Assembly (NCBI RefSeq): GCF_000149955.1 | Contig: NC_030993.1 | Span: 434,125 to 498,124 of the forward strand | DNA from: Fusarium oxysporum f. sp. lycopersici 4287 | Lineage: Eukaryota; Ascomycota; Sordariomycetes; Hypocreales; Nectriaceae | Reading direction: 5' to 3' | DNA: 64,000 nt | Part shown: one piece after another, positions 10,745-21,988 of the stretch | How the letters are laid out: every line of letters begins with the position of its first letter | Numbering within the stretch: position 1 is the stretch's first letter | Made by a program: the position numbers and the translations under genes | The notes under the pieces: generated by a model | Seen by the model: the letters and a program-made list of their open reading frames with translations, nothing else | The model's database searches: none | What the model was told of the DNA's origin: nothing

Positions 10745-11990
10745 AGGTACATCTTTAGGGATTTCAGATTCCTAAAGATATGATTCATCTGGTACAAGAC
10801 TTGCCCATTATCCAATTAGGAAGTAATTATTTGCAATATCACATATATCACCTAGCTTCTTAATCCTGCCGAGGCTGACCACTTGAATATAAAGCTGTTT
10901 AGATATCTCGCCGTTAGCCGTTAAATAATTAGAAATCGTCTATGTGTCGATGAGATAGGGATATAGTATTTGCTAACCCTAAATATATAAGACGACCTCT
11001 TTAGAAACCCTGTAAATAGTTTATATCTCCTTCTGGTAGCTCTCTAAGTAGTACTCTAGTAAGGAGAAAGAATTATCTAGTCTGGGACGTATATTAGTAA
11101 TCCTGGTATAGTTAATTCTTTAATAATATATAAAAGAATATTAAGGCTAATTAAACCTATTAGCAAGATGGCAAGTTTAGTATATACCTATAATATAGAG
11201 TTGCTATAGTTAACTTAAATATTTAGGTAGTATTATTAAATACTTAGTTACTATAGTTCTTCTTTATTATACTACTATCTTTCCTTTTATTCTTTATTCT
11301 TTTTCTATATCCTTTTATAATCTTAATCTAAAAAAGGAATAATAGTATATAATTTATCTCTTAGTTTAGTTATACTATAGGATCTTATATCTACTAAGAT
11401 CTTTAAAACTTACTTATTATAGGTAATATAAGAAATAGATAAATATAGTAATATAACATAGTTAACTAAGAATAAGAGTTTCTTAATCTACCTTGTATTT
11501 ATATTCTAATAGTAAAACGCCTTAAAACTTTCCTAATCTAGTTAGTAATTACTATAGATAATAGTAGCTATTTATATAGAGATAATCTCTTAAAGTACCC
11601 AAACCTAAAAAAATTATAATCTCTTAAATAATTACCTATTATAACTTATTTCTCCTAAAGAATAGTTAAAGCTTCTATGGTAGTATAATTATTATTATTA
11701 GCCGGTTTATTAAGTTTACAGAGGCATCTTATGGCTATATTACTTTCCGACAAGCCTCTTCTAAGATATACTATTACTCTTAAGGTATTCTTATAGATGA
11801 GACCTATAAGACTGATCTGGTGATTCTTTTCGGCGAGGGAATCTTAATTAATGTAAATGGAGTTAATTCAGAGGAGCCGAGATATATAGGAATTATGCAA
11901 ACTACTTAGTATAGTATGGCAGTTGCGCGAGATAAGTATGTGAATCTGGGAGTTATTGTTATCTTATATATTGATTGAAACAGAGTCTTT
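10745..11990. repeat. AT/TpA-rich degenerate tract, probably RIP-mutated repeat
   Basis: The base composition changes abruptly. The sequence is dominated by A and T with very frequent TpA steps and few CpA or CpG, and is closed in all frames. This is the usual look of repeat-induced point mutation (RIP) acting on duplicated DNA in Sordariomycetes. The original element is not recognisable. It abuts the HET relic on one side and returns to normal composition near 11990. Confidence 0.6.
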
Positions 11991-13063
11991 CGTGTCACCC
12001 TAAACATAGGAAACGGTATTATAAGACTGGACGTCGCTAAGGTTGGTGTTCAGAAGACAAAGGGTAAGCGGCGTGTGAGAAGGTCCTGGTTGAAGAGAAA
12101 TCAGACGAAAGGAATCATCTTTATTCAGAATATTCTTTGAGTAGAGGTTTTGTAATTGAGGGTTCATTTTAGCTGATACTTTCAGTGCGATTTCAGTCAA
12201 AGACATCCCTGTTCATGTCTCAATTTGTTCCTGTCATCATTGTTGTGGCTTGGACATCTGAGCGGTCGTTCATGGCAGAATCTTGTTGTATTTGTTTGTT
12301 TGTTTGTTTGTTTGTATATTTTTCGTCTGGGTGGCTGTAACGAAGCCAGATCTCCTACTGGAGCAAAAGACGTGCTGAGCTAGCTAGGTACAGGGAAACC
12401 CCGCTTCCTTCACCATCCAGCATACCAATGGCACAAAAGGTGCTGTATTTCTCAAGCCCGTCACCCGTCAGCGGGTTCGGGGGCAATCTACTGTCGAGCT
12501 TTTTCCACCGACCAGAATTCTCTCACGCATCACTACATCTGCTGACGCAGTCCACAATCTCCAGTAACCAAGTTGTAGCTCGTAGTCGACTGTCGTGGCG
12601 GCAGGGAAAAACCTTGGGAAGGAATCAGAGGCCGGCGGTGCGGCTTGCCTTCAAAGGGGAAAAACCCATCGCAATCGGCGTCGTTGATCGGGAGGATGTC
12701 GCTACCGATGCCACGGGCACCGTCCTCCGATATCTAAGGCGTTCTGGTTCTGAGGTGCCGCCATTAGATCCGACAAAGGTGTTGTCAGAGAAGGTGAACT
12801 CTCCAAAATTCCTTCTCTGAAAACTGCTGTTAGGGAGCCGATGGCGTCCCCGCAGTATTGTGTGGCCGAGTAGCCCGTAGAAAATCCCGCTCCTAACAGT
12901 GCACTAACAGTGCGTGCCAAGAAAGAATTTTTACAGGGGAGAGTTAGAATCTTGTTGTACCGCTGTGTAATTTTCCAATGTAGGGTAAGTAGTAAACATA
13001 ATCTCAGTTTACAAGAAAGGCATACGCTCTAAAACTATATACAAAAATCATCCAAGCCTTGAC
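11991..13063. other. Intergenic with a TTTG microsatellite
   Basis: Holds a TTTG repeat at 12291-12315. An ATG-started frame at 12428-12820 (130 codons) has no family resemblance and no codon pattern I trust, so it is not called. Confidence 0.35.
12291..12315 (+). repeat. TTTG microsatellite
   Basis: Six tandem TTTG units plus a partial one, uninterrupted. Confidence 0.85.
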
Positions 13064-13729
13064 TTAAGCGGAGTACTCGGAGTAAAAGCAGCTAGTAGCG
13101 TGCTCAATCTCAGCAACACGGGCGTTAAAGCCAAGACACTCCTTGTCGCTGTTTCCAGGGCGGGAGTTACCAGTAGCAACCCAAACAGTCCAAGAGCCAT
13201 CAGGGCCGTTGGGGCACGCAGTGAAGCCGCTAGCATCCTTAAAGTTAAGGTTGCCAGACTTGTCGATCTTCCAGCCCTTTGTCTCGAACGCCTCGGGAAG
13301 TGGGTTCTTGGTGACGGTGGCATACTGAAGAACACCTTGGCCTATATAATGTCAATAACAATTCAATTGATAAGCGTGAGGCGATAACTTACCCATTCCG
13401 GAGCGATCAGTGTAAGCGCGCTGCTGCTTCTTTCCAGTGTTGTAGAGGAACAGTTCACCCTCGCTCAGACGGAAGACAGCTGATCCATCAGACTTGCCAG
13501 TGCAGGTGGCATTCTGCTTATCCTTGGGAAGACCGAGCAGGAAGCCGTTCTCCGAGGCGCTGAAGTGCGTGAAGTGGATAGGGCTGGCGGATCGCAGAGC
13601 GACGAGGCCAAAGGTATTGGGGGCGGGAGAGTTGCCGGACTTGGCGGGGCCGGTCTTGGTGCACTCCTCTGCAGGGGCGGCGGCAGCGAGGCCGAGGAGA
13701 GAGGCGGCGAAGAGAGTCTTGAACTGCAT
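13064..13729 (-). CDS. PhiA-like secreted cell-wall protein (204 aa, two exons)
   Basis: Exons 13393-13729 and 13064-13341 (minus) are joined across a 51-nt intron with a GTAAGT donor; the phases close to 204 aa. The N-terminus MQFKTLFAASLLGLAAAAPA is a clear signal peptide. The mature part contains FGLVALRSASPIHF, LYNTG and a C-terminal WTVWVATGNSRPG...CLGF segment, as in fungal PhiA-type cell-wall proteins. In Aspergillus, phiA is needed for phialide and conidium development; the exact role here is inference. A TATA-like TATATAA lies about 75 bp upstream of the ATG, and four GGATT-type repeats sit in the 5' leader, fitting a well-expressed gene. Confidence 0.82.
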
Positions 13730-13801
13730 TTTGATTGATGTTTGTTGTTTGGGTTGGATTGGATTGGATTGCAGTGGGAAAGGTAGGTGGTGGTGAAGGA
13801 C

Positions 13802-13809
13802 TTATATAA
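13802..13809 (-). promoter_or_regulatory. TATA-like element upstream of the PhiA-like gene
   Basis: TATATAA on the minus strand about 75 bp before the start codon at 13729. The position fits a core promoter; function is inferred from position only. Confidence 0.45.
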
Positions 13810-14648
13810 ATGTGAATACGAGGTCCCAAGGGATCTTCAGTTGATCTTTGGACGAATGAGGAGTGCAACGGCAGTTACTGACATCATTTCAATGGAGGAG
13901 GATAACCCCGGTAGGGAACTTCTCCCTTTAATGTCACCGTACCGTTACATCCAATTACAAACTGTCGGGTCTTTCGGAGCGTTTCACATAGAAATTATTC
14001 CGCCAGGGGAAGCAGGCAAACGTAGGATCTCTAGTCTAAATGACAAAAAGCCTTAGGTAAACTTAGTGTATCCTTAGACCCAACTTGTTTTTGTCGCCCT
14101 AATTCAGAGCCAGAGGCTTCTGAGGCTAGCTGAAAAAAAAACCTCGCCACTTCACTGCCTCCCCGATACGAGATCGAGAACACATGATGGGTTTCCATCT
14201 CGTAAAGAACGGCATATGTGCCGAGGATCGCCAGTAACGTGCCAGTAGAATATCCCTGCATTGAACAACAGAACAAACCAGATGCTGCGATGGGCTATTA
14301 ATACCCACTGACGTAGGCCGAGATCTATGCAAGATCCACTAACTACGGCTAACGGAACGGAACATGAAGGATCATTTACCTCATTGCATTGCTATGTAAT
14401 TCAGCTGAGATATTTGTTCAATTTTTGACACTTTTCTAGAACGCATTTCGTGGGTGGTATAACAGCGTCGCATGAATTCATTTCATTGCTAAACTCTAAT
14501 CCAAATGAGGCGCTGATCTATTTGTTGACCACGTCACACAGAGACTATCCACAGCTAAAAATAGAACCATCATGCATTGTATCTATCGTTGCACAAAAGT
14601 TCAGCTTTCGTATTTCCTCACCGTTCAGCCTCAACAAACACCGAACAT
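13810..14648. other. Intergenic, no gene seen
   Basis: Divergent upstream DNA of the PhiA-like gene and the 3' flank of the NmrA-like gene. Reading frames here are short and without family resemblance. Confidence 0.4.
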
Positions 14649-15602
14649 CTAACCTGACCGCTGATTCTTGGCCAATTCCTCAATAGTCTTTTCAAAATCT
14701 TCAGGTTCTCTTCCTAAAAGCTCTTTCATCGTGTTTGTTACACCAGCTGTTTCTCCAGCGCGGATGGCGTCCCATGCTGTAGCCCACGTCCTCGCTCTCT
14801 CCTCTGTTCCGAAGTATTCTTTGATTTGAGGGAGGTTGATATACTCGTCTACGCTGATTTCTTGGATCTTAAAGTCTTTTCCTGCAGCGCGCGATAGGAC
14901 TTCAACGGTCTCTGCCAATTTCCAGGATTTGGGACCGGTCAAAGTGACGATCTGGTTGGTGTATTTGAATGATGAAGATGATTTCGCGTATGAAGCGATG
15001 AGACGTGCAGTCGCTTCGCCGAGTTCATCTCTCTTGACCCAGCTAACGCCAGGTCCACTTCCATCATGGGGGATGAGAATCTGGGATGGAGGGCTCTTCA
15101 GGTCGAGGAATGATGTGTAAATAGGGAATGACTCGCTGTATAGACCCTCGCGAATACTCGTCCACGTAATTTCGTTGTTGGCGCTCGCGAGCTTTCGCAG
15201 ATGCGCCTCACTGTCGAGATGAGCACCCATGACCTCAGCCTTGGTAGTGCTCTCATTAATCGACGCAAACCCAAGTGACGAGTAGAAAATATGCTTTACT
15301 CCAGCTTTGACCGCTGCATCAAGTGCTTTAGTGTGCACCTTAGTTCTATATTCGTGAACATGGCTAGGATACGAGATCAAGAATAGGACATCGATCCCTG
15401 CAAAGGCAGCCTCCAGCTCTTCAGCGCTAGACTCGTAAGAAGCCTGACGAACGGTAGTTCTATTCTCCACGTATTTCTTGGGCACTTTTTCGGGGTATCG
15501 GTTGATGAGCGTGACTTTGTTGTTCGGGACTTGAGAGAGAAGATGAGTGTATGTGCTGGTGCCGAGGGCTCCAGAAGCGGGGAAGATTCCGATCTGCGTC
15601 AT
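14649..15602 (-). CDS. NmrA-like NAD(P)-binding protein, 317 aa
   Basis: A single exon. The N-terminus MTQIGIFPASGALGTSTYTHLL is a Rossmann-fold dinucleotide-binding turn of the NmrA/atypical short-chain dehydrogenase type, with the glycine pattern changed to G-x-x-P-A-S-G-A-L-G. It is followed by VLFLISYPS and VKHIFYSSLGFA, typical of the NAD(P)H-binding_10/NmrA families. Members are either redox sensors that bind NAD(P) without catalysis or quinone and isoflavone-type reductases; sequence alone does not decide. The gene is codirectional with the SABATH-like methyltransferase immediately upstream (227 bp gap), so a joint role in a small metabolic pair is possible. Length is normal for the family. 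Confidence 0.82.
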   Translation of the reverse strand: MTQIGIFPASGALGTSTYTHLLSQVPNNKVTLINRYPEKVPKKYVENRTTVRQASYESSAEELEAAFAGIDVLFLISYPSHVHEYRTKVHTKALDAAVKAGVKHIFYSSLGFASINESTTKAEVMGAHLDSEAHLRKLASANNEITWTSIREGLYSESFPIYTSFLDLKSPPSQILIPHDGSGPGVSWVKRDELGEATARLIASYAKSSSSFKYTNQIVTLTGPKSWKLAETVEVLSRAAGKDFKIQEISVDEYINLPQIKEYFGTEERARTWATAWDAIRAGETAGVTNTMKELLGREPEDFEKTIEELAKNQRSG

Positions 15603-15829
15603 GCTGAACCTCGTATTTTATCCTGATGACGATGGAGTGAATTGATAGTGGTGGAATGATTGCAATGTTGTATTGAAGTGAGGAGTTATATGTCATATTT
15701 TATTAAGATATCATGGAAATCCGTGGAGTTGAATCTGACTAATCGACACGCTCAACATGACGTGATGCTATCCACTCCGAGAACTCCATGGAGTTTCCTA
15801 TCGAATGCTACCCTATTACCCGAACAGTT

Positions 15830-17034
15830 CTAGGCCTTCTCATCGGTTCTCTTGAGCTTGATGTAGTTGTACCATATCTCCAACTTAAAGTCCGCAAACT
15901 TTGTAATAAATTCCTCAACGGTGATGTTGATGAACTCTTCCAGAAATGCTTCACCTCCATCCCAATCTTGGCCTCGTGACCTCTTCAGGACGTCGATCCA
16001 GAACCAGCCTGAAGCTGAGACCACGTTATTAATGGCAACTCGAGCATATTCCTTTAGAGCTTCGTCTTTCTCACTCTCATTGGCCTTGGCCTTGTCTTGG
16101 TAAACCTGCCAGGCTGGCTGGACAATCAGCTTCGGCTCCAGAGACTCCACCTCCCATAGCGGTGCGACGGCCTCATCCTCCAAAGCGGCCTGAACCTCTT
16201 TGGGAGTACGCTCGTGACTTGGGAAAATAGCCATCTGCATCAGTTCAGGCAGCGAGAGCTTGCCCTCTCCAACCATGCGCATCAACCCAGCTTGAAGGAC
16301 TTGAGAACCTGGCTTCGAAGGCGTACTCTCCCCTTCAGGTGCCTGGCCTCCTATCGCTGCAATAAGATATCCTCCACTTCGAGTCTCCTTGGCCCTAAGC
16401 TTCAGTAGCTTGATGAGGTCTCTGTGCCCTGCTGCAGCGAGTGCCTTGTGACGAGCAACTGCGAATTCAGCTGGCGATGCTGTTGCATCAAGACTAACGG
16501 AAGGAATATTCTCGAGGTAATTGAAAGAGGACCAGGAGAAACCAATGTCGGCTTGACTGGTTGGGACGACCTGCTGATAGAATCCCAGTGGAACAAGACT
16601 TGGAACGATCTGAATTTTGCTGTCTTCGTTGCTAAAGCTGTCCGAGACAGTCTTTGCCAAGGTTCCAAAGTCGTTGAATGGGGTGTCTTCGAAGATGAGA
16701 GAAGCAATGGCGCCATCCGGCAAGGTTGAGATGGCTTTCTTCACAGGTTCGATGCTTGGGGGCGTCAGTGAGTGAGTAATTGTAAAAGTTGGGGTTTGAG
16801 GCTCACGAGTTGGCACCCTGGGCGGTTCCATAATCAACGACTACCAAATTGTCTCCTACCAGAAGTCACCATCGGTTTGGCCAGCATGAAAAGACCATTA
16901 GGATCTTGCTTACTGTCTGAAAAGTTGGGGATCAAGTCAAGACCAGCTTTCATAGCCGCATTCTGAATCTCGGAGCGTTCATTGTAGTGCTTATCGCGCA
17001 TAGCAATGCGGACAGGGTTCTGATTTGAAGCCAT
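15830..17034 (-). CDS. SABATH-type SAM-dependent carboxyl methyltransferase (364 aa, three exons)
   Basis: The model is complement(15830-16754, 16807-16855, 16914-17034); phases close to 364 aa. The short middle exon supplies the key motif: splicing yields NLVVVDYGTAQGANSIEPV near residues 46-64, the SAM-binding motif I of the Methyltransf_7 (SABATH) family. Other family landmarks are GFSWSSFNYLENIP, a helical middle part and an FxDFKLEIWYNYIKLKR end. Plant SABATH enzymes methylate carboxyl groups of small acids such as salicylate, jasmonate and gibberellin. The substrate of this fungal relative is unknown. It sits upstream of, and on the same strand as, an NmrA-like gene. Without the two small introns the frame breaks exactly at the SAM motif, so unspliced predictions would lose it. 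Confidence 0.85.
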
Positions 17035-17351
17035 ACTAAAATCGCAATATCAACACTGATATTACCTGATGCGAGCCTTGCAGAATAAAAGACGAGATAT
17101 TGTCGATTTATATACTTAGTCCAATACCTTCGGACTCGGACTTGGTTGATGCGAAAAGTCACACGAATAAGCACTACGCATGCAACCCCGCTGCTTACCC
17201 TCCTTGTCAAACGAATCACCCAATATCATCCCCAAGATCTCAACTGGAAAGGCACAGGATTTTGAATCCTTCGGAAGGATCGGCACTGATTGGCTGTCTC
17301 GCCACTCCGGAGCAGTCGAGTCGAATTTTCGCTCGCGAGGGGTGAGATGCA

Positions 17352-17423
17352 GGTTGCGTGGCCCAATGGCAAGGCGTCCGAGAGTGGATCGGAAGATTCT
17401 GGGTTCGATTCCCGGCGTAGCCG
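17352..17423 (+). tRNA. tRNA-Arg-like element with aberrant anticodon loop (pseudo-tRNA or SINE head)
   Basis: Folds as a full cloverleaf of 72 nt. The acceptor stem is GGTTGCG with CGTAGCC (two G-U pairs), the D arm starts at GCCC, the anticodon stem is TCCGA with TCGGA, the variable loop is AGATT, and the T arm is CTGGG-TTCGATT-CCCGG. Both Pol III boxes are intact (TGGCCCAATGG and GGTTCGATTCC). The body resembles tRNA-Arg(ACG), but the 7-nt anticodon loop is GAGTGGA: position 33 is A instead of the universal U, and the anticodon position would read GTG. It is therefore unlikely to be a working tRNA. A tRNA pseudogene or the head of a tRNA-derived SINE fits better. Confidence 0.6.
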
Positions 17424-17668
17424 TGAGGGAAGACATGGAAAAAGACACCTTTGAAGGACTTGACTAGTGTTAACAAAATTCTTTTGTCATGTTGTAGTTT
17501 CGTTGTAATTTATAGAGAGAGAAGCAGTTAATCTTGACAGGCAAGGCGATGCCAAGGCCAAGCTGGCCGCAAACTCAGCGGGTGTTGTTGTTTAGGGTTC
17601 TCATGGCCAGCTACAAATTACAAAGCAGCCTCATGGTCATTGAGTCTCCAAGTTCTCCGTGGTGAATA

Positions 17669-17747
17669 TAAGCTCTCAGTCACAGGCCTCAACTGCCAGT
17701 AACACATCTAGCTCACAACTTGGACACTGTACCATCATTGAGTCTCA
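17669..17747. repeat. Dispersed repeat, copy B
   Basis: Diverged copy of the stretch at 7323-7397, both beginning TAAGCTCTCA and continuing with CTCAACTGC and CACAACTTG-like words. Same orientation as copy A. Confidence 0.5.
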
Positions 17748-18034
17748 TAAAGGAGAATTTAATCATTTGACTCTAGAGCTAGAAAGACTTCCCGCTGTCA
17801 TAGACATATCTCGGCTTTAACCTCGACCCGTCACCGTGGCTCCCTTTCCTAATAATTCATGACACTCCAGATTCCATTCCTTCATGTTTCCCACTCATTG
17901 CATCTACACGTCGGACACGAACACTGTTGAAAATACCAGTAAGCAGAGCACAGAATAATAAAATAACGACTACTGTAACCTCGACCTCAACAAGACTCAC
18001 GATTTAATTGGCAATAATATTATTGGTCGCAGTA

Positions 18035-18319
18035 CTATGAACCCACGCTACCAGGACGAGCACAGTCGGAACCTCGGCCCTCGCAGCATTTATCAAATTT
18101 GTCAAGTTTTTTGTGGATTTTGCCTGCCAGTTCCGCGCTAGTTTCTTTGAGGTGATGGTAGCATGTGCTGTCGGAAAATAGGAAGTCGCCTTTAGACTTC
18201 TTGCAGCATTTGCGAGTTATGCCATTGTTGGGTTTCCCGTCGGTGTCGAGGCATTTGCATGCTTCTCCTGAAGAGAGGAGAACAGTGAAGATCAAGATGG
18301 TGAACTTGGAGAGCTGCAT
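18035..18319 (-). CDS. Small secreted cysteine-rich protein A (94 aa)
   Basis: A single exon of 94 aa. The signal peptide MQLSKFTILIFTVLLSSGEA is followed by a small domain with eight Cys in the order C-x-C, CC, C, CC, C. It is a paralog of the gene at 23280-23588: both begin MQLSKF, both have EACKC right after the signal peptide, a KCC pair, a KFDKCC/GFDRCC segment and a GSDC-x2-PG ending. The pattern differs from hydrophobins, which have C, CC, C, C, CC, C. Size, secretion and Cys content suit an extracellular, possibly effector-like role; that is inference. No known family recognised. Confidence 0.8.
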   Translation of the reverse strand: MQLSKFTILIFTVLLSSGEACKCLDTDGKPNNGITRKCCKKSKGDFLFSDSTCYHHLKETSAELAGKIHKKLDKFDKCCEGRGSDCARPGSVGS

Positions 18320-19377
18320 TTTTGGTTTGAAGTATGGAGGATTGGGTTTGGGGATAAGGTGTGTGGATGGATGTGTGATGTTTTGGTTGATGAACTCTGG
18401 CTGAAGTGTAAATGGGGCCCTTTAATACTTGGAATCTTAAGGGCACATGAGCTTTCGAACTTGAAGTCGGTCCGGTGATCCAAGACTTATTCACACTTGA
18501 GAGCTTTGTGATGAATCATGATCCGAGAGTTATCGCATCCTCATTTATTATCTGTGTCGGCAGCCTAAAGTTTAACCTTATGGCCATCAATCAATCAAGT
18601 AGATGATCCGAGAGTATAAGCTTATCTGTTAACCTTCCTGGCTTGAGTCGAGTGAAGAGAGATGGAGACAGATTATAGCCAAGGACTTAAATGCACGTAA
18701 CGCATGCAAGTGCCTTCAGACCATTTTTCTATAGCCGATCCTTGTTTAGGAATTCTTGTAGTATTGTTGAAGCCAATATGTGCATGGCCTCAAAAAGGAC
18801 AGGTCCCACCATCGGTGATTCAATTCTATGCTGGCGTTGTCCAACTGTGACACGGTGTCAAGGTTGAGGGGTAAAAAGAGGCTTCAGCCCCAACAAAAGG
18901 GCAAAGAACACAAACTAACACATATGGGCAATATACTCTTTGTCCTCACGCCTCAATTTCGCAGCTCAAATAAACATGATCATCAACAGAAGAACTGAGG
19001 AATCAAGAGCATAGTCAGATCCCACTTTCAGGAACATAAAACTTGGATAGAAGCGGTGATACAAATGGTATTTGGTCATAAATACTAACGGTTAGCCTGA
19101 CAATCCTGACTCCCAAGTCACTTAGTTATCCATAGTACCAGAGACCCGAGGGTTTTCGCGCTTCTTGAGTTGGAGTTCCACGTACAATCATAGTTAAAGG
19201 CGTTGTGCAATTTATCGTTCAGCGTGTAGTCAAATGTCTCTTTTCTTCTTTCTTTTTCGTTCATGTGGCTTCATTGTAAGTCACGGGATGCAAGAACGCT
19301 ATGCGGAGAGGAGAAATATACTTGATTTGACAGAATTTGCCCAAATTACTTCACGAATCAGAGTCGCCCCATATTCA
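18320..19377. other. Intergenic, no gene seen
   Basis: Promoter of secreted protein A at the left; an AT-rich TATTAAA-like element lies about 110 bp upstream of its ATG. The rest shows no supported feature. Confidence 0.4.
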
Positions 19378-21988
19378 TTATTCCCGAGGAACGTTTGCTT
19401 TACGTTGAGGATCTTGAAGCCTTGCCATCTCCAACAACAGCCGGTAAACATAGAGACCCATGTCGACTTCACGGAAGGCTCTGGTATGCCATTGTCGACC
19501 TCGCTTTGCTATTTGCCTCGCGACCTCTTTTCCAGATGCTGTCGAGGTGAGATAAAAGACTAGCTCCGGGAGCTCTTCCATGCTTTGACTAATAGGTATA
19601 TAGTGCAGCCAAGGAATAAGTCGATCGTCGTGCCATTCTTGAAATAGCGTCTGCTTTATTGGCACAGACATGGAAGCAAGTAGCTTATAATAACGGCCAC
19701 TGATACCGTTACCGTCGATATCGAAGGCTAGCTTTGACTTGAGGGCTTCATCTTTATCTACCCAGGATTTAGTGTTGAAATAGGCATCTTGGTCCCTACA
19801 GGCCTTTCTCTGGCATTGGAAAATGCGGGTGAAGACGACATCAAACAGTCTGCCATCTAGAAAAGAAGATTTAACTTTCTGCACGACACCACCTTTCGTT
19901 CTCAGGTAGTGATAACCTTTGTTCGTTCTCAAATTCTGTGTGAGTTCGACAAATCGTTGTCGGTGGAAGAGCTGCCAGTGGGTATCAAGCGCGAAACCTC
20001 CAGTAGTTGAGCCTGCCCAGTAGAGGCTGTCTCTTTTCCGGCCCCAATCAACATCTCTTGACTCGTCGTACAGAAATTCGAGCTCGGTATACGCTGGGCT
20101 CGGAATAAGGATATCGCCCATGGAGGATAGTTTGCCGGTTGAGAAGATAGGAACTAGGCCATGTATTGGGCGAAATGACACAGGCCTCATCATGAAACCA
20201 TGTGAGGCGCTGTATTCTGGGTGTTGACAGAGGTCTTGGGCTGAGGAGATGTTGGTCACAAATGGCAGGCCAAAGGCATTGGTGTTATCTTGGCCTTCTG
20301 TTTCTCTCTTTTCAAGGCCACAGTTCTTGGTCAACAAGTTCCATATAGGTTGTCGGCCACGATCTTCAACAGTTATCCTTCGATCGTGGGGTGAAGATGC
20401 TTCGGAGGAAGGCTGATAGAGAACACGAGGTTCATCGATGTGGTTAACCAGAAACGTCACATCAGGAAGTTTAGTGAAATTGACCAAGATGTTGTTGAAC
20501 ATTCGAGAGATATGTCTGTCAAAGGTACGATAGGAGTGGCTGCATTTAGTTGTCGACGATGTGCTTGAGAACGTGCAAAGCCACAAATCGCTTCCAGGGA
20601 GGCTTTTCGCTTGATGCATAGCTTCAAGAACCTGACTGCCGCTTAGCCTCCAGAACGGCGATATTGTCTGATACAAGGAGTCGAATTCATCGATCAACGG
20701 TGAATCATTGGAGCGCGCAGCGTCGTACCATTCCCCAAAGCCTGGTGGTGGCTCCATACCGTATTTGGTCTGATAGTTATGCGACGCGGCTTCGAAGGTT
20801 GTGGATTGCCTGCTGGATTGGTTCTCGAACTCTTGCTGTGCTTTATTGTAAAAGGCCACAACTGGATGTGGTGTCTCCGCGGTGAAGGTAGGAGCATCGT
20901 TTCGTGCGTGATAAATGGCCACAACATTGGCTAGATATGGGATCACCGGAAGCATAATGCAAGCATACAAGAATCGGGTTGAGCGTATCTGTCTAGGCAT
21001 GAAACCAGTAATTTGGCCGAGGCAAAGCAAGGCGCAGGCAACATTTAGCAAGGCTTGACTCTCAAATGTAATATCGACCGGATCGCGCGTTGATAGCAGA
21101 CCAAATGTGGCCATCATAGTCGGAAGAGTCCATGACGTGTGATGAGCCTTGACTTGGAAGTTAGAAGACCTGAGATGAAATGGGGGAAATGGATAACGTA
21201 CAGCTCGGGAAGCAAATCGCCAGGAAAGTGCTTTTACCAGCCCCAGGAACAACGCGTATAAGGGACTAGATCGTGGAAGGCCAAAGACGGATACTCTGGC
21301 AAGACTACCAACTAAAAGGAGTCCAGCCACTCTTGGTGCAAGAGAGTAAACATGCTCTTCGAAGGGAGTCAGGTGAGGTAAGAAACGACCACTCTTTAGT
21401 CTTGAATAAAACGAAACGTAGGCGATGAAAGAGGCACCAGTCGCAACACCAGAAGGTACAAGTCCAGAGTAATTCCGGTCAATCAGAACCAATGTCAAAA
21501 GAGCTGCAACGAGTGCTGCTATCCAGAGCTTACTGGACAGGGGGGCGAGCTTTGACGTGCCCGTCGTATCGCGCCCCTGAGTGTTAGGTTTCGGGCCTCC
21601 CTCTGCCAAAAGAAGTAAGGGGGTCAAGACAGGCTACAAATTTCTGTTACCATCAGCTTCTTTCAGATAATGCCATTAGACATACTAAGAGCTTGAAACT
21701 ATCCGCTTCAGCTCGACATCCGGATACGATGGAAAGACAACCCGCAACAGCCCACAGTGACAACGGTGAGGGAAGAGTATGCCGAGTCTCACGCCTGATG
21801 AGTAGGTCTGCACGGGCTTGTTCTATAAAGGTATTGGTTCCACATATCATCGGTAAACATGCCCAACAGATAGTCTCTGACAAAAGTTCGTCCTCTCGGC
21901 GGAAGAGGTAGCTTGTTGCTACTGTGAGCAGCAAAGCCAACGCAATTGAAGCTTGTGGGGTACCGTGGAGGTCTCGTGAGCTGATCAT
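19378..21988 (-). CDS. CAP10-domain glycosyltransferase, family GT90 (about 852 aa, two exons)
   Basis: Exons 21686-21988 and 19378-21633 (minus) are joined by a 52-nt intron with a GTATGT donor; phases close to 852 aa. The N-terminal third has several hydrophobic segments (LALLLTVATSYLF, LWIAALVAALLTLVLI and others), predicting a multi-span membrane anchor. The C-terminal CAP10 domain has WGRKRDSLYWAGSTTGG, a SKLAFDIDGNGISGRYYKLLAS sugar-nucleotide region and WLHYIPISQSMEEL. GT90 enzymes include Cryptococcus CAP10 and the beta-1,2-xylosyltransferase CXT1, acting in the secretory pathway on glycans or capsule polymers. The substrate is unknown here. An alternative upstream ATG at 22036 would add 16 residues. 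The gene sits between the two secreted Cys-rich paralogs. Confidence 0.85.

Larger units (their letters stand above)
17035..18034. other. Intergenic with tRNA-like unit and repeat copy
   Basis: Contains the tRNA-Arg-like element at 17352-17423, a TTTT run at about 17481 that could end a Pol III transcript, and copy B of the dispersed repeat at 17669-17747. No protein gene is seen. Confidence 0.5.

Noticed and set aside
12428..12820. 130-codon ATG-started plus-strand frame, with an overlapping minus-strand frame
   Set aside because: No domain, signal peptide or conserved motif on either strand; treated as chance.
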